The notes below the pieces were generated by a model. That model worked only from the letters and a program-made list of their open reading frames with translations, was not told where the DNA came from and made no database searches. Made by a program: the position numbers and the translations under genes. From Planctomycetota bacterium (GTDB lineage Bacteria; Planctomycetota; UBA1135; GCA-002686595): a DNA stretch of 33,113 nucleotides. How positions within the stretch are numbered: the first letter of the stretch is position 1; each line of letters starts with the position of its first letter. Below are positions 24,984-33,113 of this stretch, piece by piece. The DNA lies in assembly GCA_016220035.1 (NCBI GenBank), contig JACRIO010000210.1:1-33113 (forward strand). The letters run 5' to 3'.

Positions 24984-25415
24984 ATGTTCGCTTCGTTCGC
25001 GCGCGCGACGTGCCTCGCGCTCCTCTTCGCCTCCGCGCTCCCGCACGACGGCGGAACGCCGGGCCCGGGGACCGAGCTTTCGTTCACGGGCTCCTCGCCC
25101 GCCGGCAGCTTCCAGGAAGCCCTCGACGCGGCGCTCAGGGCGGCGCGGACGGAGCTCGCCAGGCACTCGAAGGAGCTCGATTTCCGCTGGGAACTCGCGC
25201 AACTCGGCGGGCGCGAAGCCGCGTCGTCGGGAGCGAGCACGCTCCTCGTCACGCTCCGGATCACGAGCCCGCTCCCGCCCGCGCTCCAAAAAAAAACCGG
25301 GCCCCGGCGGCTCCGCGGACGGAACGGGTTTCTAGAATCTCGCGCTCAGGCTTCCCTTCCTCCCTCCGTTAGGAGCATTCGCGAGCACGATGGCCAGGTG
25401 GACCCACCTCGATAG
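24984..25415 (+). CDS. Exported dodecin-like small protein, paralog 2, with A9 run near its end
   Basis: Residues 1-21 look like a signal peptide (ATCLALLFASALP); the core (TELSFTGSS, then QEALDAALRAARTEL, LDFRWELAQLGG and TLLVTLRI) aligns with paralog 1 and with dodecin (GSS followed by an EA...A..RA helix, then two strands ending VTL). The core ends near residue 92. At 25288-25296 there is a run of nine A. In the unshifted frame the protein continues to 143 residues with poor third-position GC and overlaps speA by 26 nt. With one A fewer it would end at TAG 25333-25335 (116 residues) with normal codon use. The true C-terminus is therefore uncertain: slippage, indel or sequencing error. It probably belongs to one unit with paralog 1. 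Confidence 0.62.
   Translation: MFASFARATCLALLFASALPHDGGTPGPGTELSFTGSSPAGSFQEALDAALRAARTELARHSKELDFRWELAQLGGREAASSGASTLLVTLRITSPLPPALQKKTGPRRLRGRNGFLESRAQASLPPSVRSIREHDGQVDPPR
25333..25338 (+). promoter_or_regulatory. Putative -10 box TAGAAT of speA
   Basis: TAGAAT followed by CTCGCGC, 51 nt before the speA ATG, is the closest match to TATAAT in the window. Its TAG is also the stop codon of the shifted frame of the preceding gene. AGGAG at 25371-25375 lies between it and the start. Confidence 0.42.
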
Positions 25416-27504
25416 CGAGACCCTCTACAACGTCAGCAAGTGGGGTCTCGGGTTCTTCCGCATCAACGAACAGGGCAACGTCGAAGCGAAGCCCGAGCCC
25501 GACCGGAACGGAGCGTCGACGGGGATCGACTTGCACGAGCTGCTCGGTCAGCTCCTGCGCCGCGGCGTGTCGACGCCGATCCTGTTGCGCTTCGACGGCA
25601 TCCTGCGCGCCCGCGTGCGCTCGATGAACGAGGCGTTCAACAACGCGCGCAAGGAGTTCCAGTACGAAGCTCCGTACCGCGGCGTGTTCCCGATCAAGGT
25701 GAACCAGGAGCGCCACGTCGTCGAGGCGCTGCTCGCCGAGGGCGCCAACTGGCAGATGGGCCTCGAGGTCGGTTCGAAGCCCGAGCTCATCGCCGTCGTC
25801 GCGCTGATGGCGGGGCGCGGCTCCTTGATGGTCTGCAACGGCTACAAGGACGAGGAGTACATCGAGATGGCGCTCATGTCGACGAAGCTCGGCATCACGC
25901 CGATCATCGTCGTCGAGAAGTTCTCCGAGCTCGACACCGTGCTGCGCGTCGCGCGCGGGCTCAACATCCGCCCGAACATCGGCGTGCGCTCGAAGCTTTC
26001 TGGCAAGGGCGCCGGTCGGTGGCAGGAATCGGGCGGCGACCGCTCGAAGTTCGGCCTGACGACGCGCGAGATCGTCGAGATCGTCGAGCGCCTCGAGCGC
26101 GACGGCCTGCTCGACTGCCTCCAGCTCCTCCACTTCCACCTCGGCAGCCAGATCCCCGAGATCCGCTCGCTGAAGAACGCGCTCAAGGAGGCGACGCACA
26201 CGCTCGTCTCGCTCTCGAAGATGGGCGTGCGCATCAAGTGGTTCGACGTCGGCGGCGGCCTCGGCGTCGACTACGACGGCTCGTCGACCAACTTCGAGTC
26301 GTCGATGAACTACTCGATGCAGGAGTACGCGAACGACGTCGTGTACCACCTCCAGCAGGCGTGCCTCGAGAACGAGATCGAGCAGCCGGGCATCATCACG
26401 GAGAGCGGGCGCGCGCTGACCGCGCACCACGCGGTGCTCGTCACGGAAGTGCTCGGCACCAGCGACTTCACGTCCGAAGGCCTCGCCAAGCCGCCCGTGG
26501 AGGACGAGCACGAGCTCATCCACAACTTCCACCAGCTCTGCGAGAACGTCACCGCGAAGAACTACCAGGAGAGCTACCACGACGCGATGCAGATGCGCGA
26601 CGAGGCGATGGTCCTGTTCAACGTCGGACAGGTCGGCATGCGCGAGCGCGCGCGCGTCGAGGACCTGTTCTGGAGGACGTGCGAGAAGATCCTGAAGATC
26701 ACGCGCACGCTCGACTACGTGCCGGACGACCTCGCGAACCTCGAGCGCGACATGGCCGACACGTACTTCCTCAACTTCTCGTTGTTCCAGTCCGTGCCGG
26801 ACTCGTGGGCGATCCACCAGCTCTTCCCGATCCTCCCGCTGCACCGCCACACCGAGCAGCCGACGCGCCGCGGCATCCTCGCCGACATCACGTGCGACTC
26901 GGACGGCAAGGTGGACCGCTTCATCGACCTGCGCGACGTGAAGCGCACGCTCGAGCTCCACCCGCTCAAGAAGGACGAGCCGTACTACCTCGGCTTCTTC
27001 CTCGTGGGCGCGTACCAGGAGATCCTCGGCGACATGCACAACCTGTTCGGCGACACGAACGTGGTGCACGTCGACATGGACGAGGCGGGGCGCCCGCGCC
27101 TGACGCACGTGTTGCGCGGCGAGCGCGTGCAGGACGTCCTGGAGTACGTCGAGTACTTCGAGACGGACCTGCTCTCGAACCTGCGCCGCTCGGTCGAGAA
27201 CTCGCTCGAGGAAGGCCGCATCACGTTCGAGGAGTCGGCGCTGATCTACCGCCGCTACGAGAACGGACTGCACGGCTACACCTACCTCACGCGCGAGAAG
27301 AGCCGCGTCGAGACGCCGAGCTTCCCGCAGTTCGGCGCCCCCGGTTCACCGGGGGCACCGGGCGCGCCGGGAGCACCGGTGACGCCGTCGACGACCTTCG
27401 TCACCTCCGCGCAGTCGCAGCTCCCGCTCACGGGCAGCACCGGCCCCGTGGCGACCAGTTACACGATTCCCGCTGCGCCGCAAGCCGCGCGGACGAACGC
27501 GTGA
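25390..27504 (+). CDS. speA: Biosynthetic arginine decarboxylase
   Basis: A 704-residue PLP enzyme converting arginine to agmatine and CO2, the first step of agmatine-based polyamine synthesis. The N-terminus WTHLDSETLYNVSKWG is diagnostic. The PLP lysine is Lys103 in GVFPIKVNQ; FHLGSQI, DVGGGLGVDYDG (substrate and PLP binding), ITESGRAL and the conserved Cys in DITCDSDG follow in the expected order. The E. coli enzyme has 658 residues; the extra C-terminus here holds five Gly-X-Pro triplets (649-663) and a Thr/Ser/Pro-rich tail. ATG 25390 starts the conserved N-terminus; AGGAG lies 14 nt upstream. Its TGA overlaps the GTG of the SlyD-like gene. Confidence 0.95.
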   Translation: MARWTHLDSETLYNVSKWGLGFFRINEQGNVEAKPEPDRNGASTGIDLHELLGQLLRRGVSTPILLRFDGILRARVRSMNEAFNNARKEFQYEAPYRGVFPIKVNQERHVVEALLAEGANWQMGLEVGSKPELIAVVALMAGRGSLMVCNGYKDEEYIEMALMSTKLGITPIIVVEKFSELDTVLRVARGLNIRPNIGVRSKLSGKGAGRWQESGGDRSKFGLTTREIVEIVERLERDGLLDCLQLLHFHLGSQIPEIRSLKNALKEATHTLVSLSKMGVRIKWFDVGGGLGVDYDGSSTNFESSMNYSMQEYANDVVYHLQQACLENEIEQPGIITESGRALTAHHAVLVTEVLGTSDFTSEGLAKPPVEDEHELIHNFHQLCENVTAKNYQESYHDAMQMRDEAMVLFNVGQVGMRERARVEDLFWRTCEKILKITRTLDYVPDDLANLERDMADTYFLNFSLFQSVPDSWAIHQLFPILPLHRHTEQPTRRGILADITCDSDGKVDRFIDLRDVKRTLELHPLKKDEPYYLGFFLVGAYQEILGDMHNLFGDTNVVHVDMDEAGRPRLTHVLRGERVQDVLEYVEYFETDLLSNLRRSVENSLEEGRITFEESALIYRRYENGLHGYTYLTREKSRVETPSFPQFGAPGSPGAPGAPGAPVTPSTTFVTSAQSQLPLTGSTGPVATSYTIPAAPQAARTNA

Positions 27505-28007
27505 AGATCGAACACGACTGTCTCGTCGAGCTCGAGTACCAGCTCAAGAACGGCAAGGGCGAGGTCGTCGAGCACTCGACGGAGCGCGGGCCGATGGTCT
27601 ACCTCCACGGGCACGAGGAGATCCTCCCCGCGCTCGAGGACGGCCTCGAAGGCGCCGCGGAAGGCGAGCAACGCTCGATCTGCCTCGAACCCGACCAGGC
27701 CTACGGCCCGTTCGACCCCGACCAGATCCTGTCGGTGCCGCGCAGCGAGTTCCCCGCCGACGCGGAGATCGTCCCCGGCGACTGGATCACGATCTCGCTC
27801 AGCGACGACGACGACGAGGAGGTCGACGGCGAGGAGATGGACGCGCGCGTCCTCGAGATCAGCCCCGATGCGATCACGCTCGATGCCAATCACCCGCTCG
27901 CGGGACAGCAGGTCGTCTTCGAGATGAAGGTCCTGATGGTGCGCAAGGCCACCGAGGAAGAGATCGAAGCGCGCGAGCAGGCGACGGAAGAGGACGAAGG
28001 CGGCTGA
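27501..28007 (+). CDS. slyD: SlyD-like FKBP-type peptidyl-prolyl isomerase
   Basis: A 168-residue cytoplasmic prolyl isomerase and chaperone. LEYQLKNGKGEVVEHS (11-26), PMVYLHGHEEILPALEDGLEGAAEG (31-55) and AYGPFDPDQI (67-76) form the first FKBP part and the start of the inserted chaperone flap; DANHPLAGQQVVFEMKVLMVRKAT closes the FKBP domain. The C-terminal tail is acidic (EEEIEAREQATEEDEGG) and has no His/Cys-rich metal-binding stretch as in E. coli SlyD. GTG 27501 overlaps the speA stop as GTGA and no ribosome binding site is seen, so translation depends on coupling to speA. The frame is open upstream only as an overlap with speA. Confidence 0.85.
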   Translation: MKIEHDCLVELEYQLKNGKGEVVEHSTERGPMVYLHGHEEILPALEDGLEGAAEGEQRSICLEPDQAYGPFDPDQILSVPRSEFPADAEIVPGDWITISLSDDDDEEVDGEEMDARVLEISPDAITLDANHPLAGQQVVFEMKVLMVRKATEEEIEAREQATEEDEGG

Positions 28008-28015
28008 ACGCCGCC

Positions 28016-28690
28016 CTACCGCGGCGCCGGCGCGTCCCACCAATTCGAGAGGCGCGCGCCGCCGCGCTTGGGCATCGGCTCGTAGTGCGACACGTCGTTG
28101 AAGAGGATCAGACGTGCGCGCACGGCGTCCTTGAAGTCGACGACGTTCAGGCAGGCCGGTGATTGGTCCAAGCGGTCGCGGTAGCCGCGCGCGTCGAAGC
28201 CGAGCAGGCTCGAGATCACGAGCCGCAGCGTCGCCTTGTGCGACACCACCAGGACGCTTTCGCCCTCGTGCGCGACGACGATCTCGCGGATGACCGGCAG
28301 CGCGCGCGCGAGGACCGCGAGGCCCGACTCCCCGCCCACCGGCGCGAACGTGAACGGGTCCGCCTCCCACGCGGGGTATTCGCCGGGGAAGCGCGCTTCG
28401 ACTTCGCTGCGCGTCAGGCCCTCCCACCGGCCGTGGCTGATCTCCTTCAATCCGTCGCGGTGGAGCGGGTCGAGGCGGTGCGGGGCCGCGAGGATCGACG
28501 CGGTCTCCACGGTGCGCGACAAGGGGCTCGCGTAGACCGCGGTGATCGGCTGGTCGGCGAGCCGGGCGCCGAGAGCGCGCACTTGAGCGCGGCCCTCGTC
28601 GGAGAGGTCGACGCCGACCGCGCCGGAGAAACGGTCCTCGGCGGTGAGCTGCGTCGCGCCGTGGCGCACGAGGTAGAGGCGGGTCGTCAT
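28016..28690 (-). CDS. Histidine phosphatase family protein (phosphoglycerate mutase-like)
   Basis: A 224-residue enzyme of branch 1 of the histidine phosphatase superfamily, acting on small phosphate esters by a phospho-histidine intermediate. The signature LVRHGAT has His10; the acid-base region is EISHGRWEGLTRSEV, and the second catalytic His lies in VVSHKATLRLVIS. Arg9 and the YASPLSRTVETA stretch complete the phosphate pocket. The family includes GpmB-type mutases, CobC-like phosphatases and others, and the sequence does not separate them. It converges with the SlyD-like gene with only 8 nt between the stops. ATG 28690 begins directly at the first strand; no Shine-Dalgarno is seen. Confidence 0.85.
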   Translation of the reverse strand: MTTRLYLVRHGATQLTAEDRFSGAVGVDLSDEGRAQVRALGARLADQPITAVYASPLSRTVETASILAAPHRLDPLHRDGLKEISHGRWEGLTRSEVEARFPGEYPAWEADPFTFAPVGGESGLAVLARALPVIREIVVAHEGESVLVVSHKATLRLVISSLLGFDARGYRDRLDQSPACLNVVDFKDAVRARLILFNDVSHYEPMPKRGGARLSNWWDAPAPR

Positions 28691-28720
28691 GGGCAGCGTT
28701 CGATGCGGAGGTCGAGGCGC

Positions 28721-28726
28721 AGGGTA
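28721..28726 (-). promoter_or_regulatory. Putative -10 box TACCCT
   Basis: Minus-strand TACCCT followed by GCGCC, ending 30 nt before the start codon of the histidine phosphatase; same arrangement as the other TAnnnT boxes. Confidence 0.3.
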
Positions 28727-28793
28727 CTCGTCCGCGACGGGGAACGACGCTGCCGCTCCGTGCACTTCTTCGCGAACCGACCGCTCCGTGAGC

Positions 28794-29060
28794 TCACTTC
28801 TTCGCGAGCTCGCGCCGCGCCTTCGCGGCCGCCGACCGGCCCGCGATCGCGACGCCGAGCAACGCCCATGCATAGATGACGAAGCCCAGCGCGGCGCCCG
28901 CGCCGAGGTAGTACACGCGCGCTTCCGCGGACGAGACGGTCGTCTGCATCGCGGCCGGCACCTTCGCCTCGAAGATCCAAAGCCCCCCGAGGCCCGCGAG
29001 CACGCCGAGCGCGACGCTGCCCGCGAGGAGCACCCAGCGGCCGACTTTGTTCCAGTCCAT
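28794..29060 (-). CDS. Small two-TM membrane protein
   Basis: An 88-residue protein with two hydrophobic helices: about 8-29 (WVLLAGSVALGVLAGLGGLW) and about 49-74 (YYLGAGAALGFVIYAWALLG), separated by a short extracytoplasmic loop, and a basic C-terminus (AKARRELAKK) that should face the cytoplasm. No family is recognised. GGAGTCGAAGG directly upstream of ATG 29060 provides a ribosome binding site. The reading frame stays open far upstream, antisense to the kinase gene; only this last part has the features of a real gene. It is transcribed divergently from the kinase pair, with 204 nt between. Confidence 0.65.
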   Translation of the reverse strand: MDWNKVGRWVLLAGSVALGVLAGLGGLWIFEAKVPAAMQTTVSSAEARVYYLGAGAALGFVIYAWALLGVAIAGRSAAAKARRELAKK

Positions 29061-29219
29061 CCTTCGACTCCGTCGTGCGCGCGTTCGCGCTCGTCCCGTG
29101 GTTCCGAACCGCGCGCGAGCGTAGCGACGCGAGCGCACGACGCCCAGCTTCGACGCGGGGCCGAACCGCGTATTGCGCTTCTTCCCCGCGTTCGAAGCGG
29201 AGCAGCTCGGTTCGGGCTC

Positions 29220-29225
29220 TACACT
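29220..29225 (+). promoter_or_regulatory. Putative -10 box TACACT of the kinase pair
   Basis: CTACACTGGCGC, identical to the motif at 24535-24546, ends 39 nt before the GTG start at 29265. Confidence 0.4.
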
Positions 29226-29264
29226 GGCGCGCTCGCCGCCCCCCACTCGCTCGAGCCGCACCGC

Positions 29265-32048
29265 GTGAACCCGCCCAAGCCCGATTCGCCGCAGCCGCGC
29301 CGCACGATCCTCGACCTCGTGAAGGACAAGTCGGGCGTCGCGCCCAAGGTGCTGCTCACCGACTCCGATTCGGAAGTCGGCACCTCGCCCATCGTCGATC
29401 CGGGCACGGCGACGGTGAAGCTCGTGCCCCAGGGCCGCGGCAACTACCAATTGCTCGGCGAGATCGCGCGCGGCGGCATGGGCGTGATCTTGAAAGGGCA
29501 CGACACCGATCTCGGTCGCGACGTCGCCGTGAAGGTGCTCGGGAAGGACCTCGCGCACAACCCCGCGATCGTGCAGCGCTTCATCGAAGAGGCGCAGATC
29601 GGCGGACAGCTCCAGCATCCCGGCATCGTGCCCGTGTACGAGCTCGGGTTGATGGCGGACGACTGTCCGTACTTCACGATGAAGCTCGTCAAGGGGCGCA
29701 CGCTCGCCGCGCTCCTGACCCAGCGCGCGTCGCCCGCCGACGACCGCGGCAAATTGCTCACGATCTTCGAGTCGGTGTGCCAGACGATGGCGTACGCGCA
29801 TTCGAAGGGCGTCCTCCACCGCGACTTGAAGCCCGCGAACGTGATGGTCGGCGCGTTCGGCGAGGTGCAGGTCGTCGACTGGGGCCTCGCGAAGGTCCTC
29901 CGTCGCGGCGGCGTCGCCGACGAGAAGCGCGCGAAGCAGAGCCTGCACACCGTGATCGAGACGGTGCGCAGCGCGCCGCGCGGTCAAGCGGGTTCGTCGG
30001 GCTCGGACTCGATGGTCGGTTCGGTGATGGGCACGCCCGCGTACATGGCTCCCGAACAGGCGTCGGGCGAGGTCGAGAAGCTCGACGAGCGCGCGGACGT
30101 CTTCTCGCTCGGCGCGATCCTGTGCGAGCTGCTCACCGGCCGTCCGCCCTACGAGGACGACGGGCAGGACTCCGTCGTCGTGCAGGCCGCGCACGCGATG
30201 CTCGATCCGGCGCGCGCACGCCTCGAGGCGTCCGACGCGGATCCCGCGCTGAAGAAGCTGTGCCTCGGCTGCCTCATGCCCGCGAAGGCGGCGCGACCCG
30301 CGAACGCCGAGGCGGTCGCGAAGGCGATGCACGAGTACCTGTCCTCCGTCGAGACGCGCGCTCAGGAAGCGCGGCTCGAAGCGGAGAAGGAGCGCATCAA
30401 GGCGGCCGAAGCGCAGCGCGCACGGCGCTTGACGCTCGCGCTCGCCGCGACGGCGGCCGCCGCGCTGCTCCTGGGCGGCGGCGGCTGGTTCTACGTGTCG
30501 AACGAGCGCGCGAAGCGCCTCGAGCAGACGCGCACCGTCGTCGAGGCCGCGTACGGCGAGTCGATCGAGCTCGCGCAGGCGAAGAAGCCCGCCGAGGCGC
30601 TCGCCGCCGCGCGCAAGGCACTCGCGCTCGCCGAATCGGGCGGCGCGGACGCGGCGCTGCTCGAGCGCACGCGCCACTTCGTCGAGAAAGCGGAGGCGGA
30701 CGCGAGCGCCGCCGAGCGCGAGCGCGCGCTCCTGGAACAGGACGAGCGGCTGCGCTCGCGACTCATCGACCTGCGCCTCGAGCAGGTCGCGACGCTCGGC
30801 AACGAGAAGCGCGAAGCCGCGCTCGACGCGGCGTTCACGCAGGCATTCCGGGACTACGGCGTCGACCTCGAAGGCGAGGACGTAGTCCCGGCGATGAAGC
30901 GTCTGCGCGAGCGCGCGTTCGCCGAGGAGGTCGCGCTGACGCTCGACGACTGGGCGCGGCTGCGCCGCAAGGTGCACGGCGTGAAGTCGGAGAAGGCCGA
31001 AAACCTGTACCTGCTCGCGATGGACCTCGATCCCGAGCCCCTGCGCATGCGGATGCGCGAGGCGATCGCGAAGAATGACCGCGCGGTCATGCTCGACCTG
31101 ACCTCGCCCGCGAATCTCCCCAAGCTCGGGCCCGGCTCGATCTTCGTCCTGTGCGCCGCGCTGTGGAGCGGCGCGAAAGAAGAGCAGCAGGACGTCTTCC
31201 GCGTGTTCGAGCAGGCGCTGCACCTGTACCCCGCGGACTACGGGCTCCAAGCACTCGCCGGCAGCTTCTATCGGGACGGTTTCCGATTCGCGTCGGCGCT
31301 GGCCTGCCGCACGACCGCACTGGGTCTGCGGCCGAACGACGTTGCGACTCGCGTGAAGGTGGCGGACTCGCAGTACTCGCTCGGAGTGTTGACCGAGGTC
31401 CAGGCCACGCTGCGCCAATGCTTCGCGGTCGACCTGACGAACGCGGAAGGGAACGACATCCTGGGCCTCACGCAACTCCTTCTCGGCGACTACGCGGAGG
31501 CACTCGCAAGCCTCTCCCGCGCGCCGGGCATCCGCGACGACCCGGGCACGCTCGTCGACCTCCACGTCGCGGAGTTCTACAACGGCGTGATCGGGCGCGA
31601 CGAGGTGAAGCGGCTCTTCGTCGACGAGACGCAGCCGACCGCGATGGCCGCGTACCTCTTCGCGCTCGTCGATCACCCCGACCCGAAGCAACGCGACCCG
31701 GAGCACGTGCTGCGGACGCTCGAGGAGCGCGCGGGCATGATCGCCGATTACCGCTGGCCCGCGACGGTCGAGATTTTCGCGCGCGTGCGCCTCGAGGACT
31801 GGGCTGGCGCGCTCGCGGTCTTCGAAGGTCGCTTCAAGCCGCAGTTCCTGATGCTCGTGACGCCGATGTCGTACGAGTTCCTGCGCGCGTTGATCTACGC
31901 GCGGCTCGGCCGCGAGGCCGAAGCGCGCCAGGCCATGAAGCGCGGCATGCTCGCGTGGGACGAGCAGACCGCCGACCATCCCGACGCGTGGGCGCGTTCC
32001 GACGCGATGCGCTGGCGCCGCGAAGCGGAAGCGGCGCTCACGAAGTAG
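29265..32048 (+). CDS. Membrane serine/threonine protein kinase, tandem copy 1
   Basis: A 927-residue PknB-type kinase. An N-terminal tail with the lineage-typical KVLLTDSDSE and SPIVDPG motifs (29-47) precedes the kinase domain: glycine loop GEIARGGMG (65-73), Lys90 in [14 protein letters not shown] (185-192), DWG (205-207) replacing DFG, and MAPEQ (261-265). The activation segment holds a Ser/Gly-rich insert (about 238-256). A charged coiled stretch leads into one TM helix (about 389-410), then about 500 mostly alpha-helical residues with TPR-like elements, expected outside the cytoplasm. GTG 29265 is chosen because the paralog downstream also starts with GTG just before the same N-terminal tail. 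Substrates are unknown. Confidence 0.87.
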   Translation: MNPPKPDSPQPRRTILDLVKDKSGVAPKVLLTDSDSEVGTSPIVDPGTATVKLVPQGRGNYQLLGEIARGGMGVILKGHDTDLGRDVAVKVLGKDLAHNPAIVQRFIEEAQIGGQLQHPGIVPVYELGLMADDCPYFTMKLVKGRTLAALLTQRASPADDRGKLLTIFESVCQTMAYAHSKGVLHRDLKPANVMVGAFGEVQVVDWGLAKVLRRGGVADEKRAKQSLHTVIETVRSAPRGQAGSSGSDSMVGSVMGTPAYMAPEQASGEVEKLDERADVFSLGAILCELLTGRPPYEDDGQDSVVVQAAHAMLDPARARLEASDADPALKKLCLGCLMPAKAARPANAEAVAKAMHEYLSSVETRAQEARLEAEKERIKAAEAQRARRLTLALAATAAAALLLGGGGWFYVSNERAKRLEQTRTVVEAAYGESIELAQAKKPAEALAAARKALALAESGGADAALLERTRHFVEKAEADASAAERERALLEQDERLRSRLIDLRLEQVATLGNEKREAALDAAFTQAFRDYGVDLEGEDVVPAMKRLRERAFAEEVALTLDDWARLRRKVHGVKSEKAENLYLLAMDLDPEPLRMRMREAIAKNDRAVMLDLTSPANLPKLGPGSIFVLCAALWSGAKEEQQDVFRVFEQALHLYPADYGLQALAGSFYRDGFRFASALACRTTALGLRPNDVATRVKVADSQYSLGVLTEVQATLRQCFAVDLTNAEGNDILGLTQLLLGDYAEALASLSRAPGIRDDPGTLVDLHVAEFYNGVIGRDEVKRLFVDETQPTAMAAYLFALVDHPDPKQRDPEHVLRTLEERAGMIADYRWPATVEIFARVRLEDWAGALAVFEGRFKPQFLMLVTPMSYEFLRALIYARLGREAEARQAMKRGMLAWDEQTADHPDAWARSDAMRWRREAEAALTK

Positions 32049-32082
32049 AGCTCGAACCCAGACCGACGACCGAGAAGCGCAC

Positions 32083-33113
<1,031 letters not shown>

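Noticed and set aside
25288-25310. A9 followed by CCGGGCCCCGG read as an intrinsic terminator on the minus strand
   Set aside because: The shape fits (GC hairpin then T9 on the minus strand), but no minus-strand gene lies upstream of it and the run is within a plus-strand gene. Kept instead as a slippage candidate.

Overview
The window is one stretch of very GC-rich bacterial chromosome (about 70% G+C by eye). It holds 24 intact or edge-truncated protein genes, one gene remnant and a short non-autonomous transposon-like element. I see no rRNA, tRNA or CRISPR array. Several traits point to an uncultured or deep-branching member of the Planctomycetota: three large serine/threonine kinases with a DWG in place of DFG and long alpha-helical repeat tails, the repeated N-terminal kinase signature SPIVDPG...GRGNYQLLGEIARGGMG, a type I sulfatase, an FG-GAP lipoprotein, and membrane-anchored carboxypeptidase-regulatory-like proteins. 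That assignment is inferred from protein families; no phylogenetic marker gene is present.

Layout. 36-719 is a TrkA-type NAD-binding regulatory subunit. 779-6577 is a compact tripartite efflux operon (outer-membrane TolC-like factor, periplasmic adaptor, heavy-metal-type RND pump), followed by a sulfatase (6716-8248). On the minus strand, 8284-10346 holds a PLP lyase of the threonine dehydratase family, overlapping by 4 nt a TrmJ-like RNA methyltransferase that carries a degenerate receiver domain. 10515-11873 is an FG-GAP lipoprotein. 11874-13088 holds a REP-associated-type tyrosine transposase gene flanked by palindromes and direct repeats. 13089-16187 (minus) is a membrane kinase with a TPR tail; a 167-bp MITE-like element (16231-16397) sits on its probable promoter. 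16753-18924 is a patatin-POTRA-barrel (type Vd, PlpD-like) protein. 19028-24277 has a DUF2846-like lipoprotein, two membrane-anchored beta-sandwich proteins, a DusC-like dihydrouridine synthase and a 3' gene remnant.

The plus-strand block 24605-28007 is the most unusual: two adjacent exported small proteins whose sequence pattern looks like dodecin, then biosynthetic arginine decarboxylase with a collagen-like Gly-X-Pro tail, coupled by a GTGA overlap to a SlyD-like peptidyl-prolyl isomerase. The first two genes are paralogs, and the second carries an A9 run after which reading frame and codon usage disagree. The window ends with a histidine phosphatase, a small two-TM protein, and a tandem pair of closely related serine/threonine kinases, the second cut by the window edge.

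Across the window a TAnnnT box (TAGACT, TACACT, TATCCT, TACCCT, TAGAGT, TAGAAT) recurs shortly upstream of many genes and is probably the housekeeping -10 element. In front of the efflux operon and the dihydrouridine synthase it lies only 6-7 nt from the start codon, which suggests leaderless transcripts.
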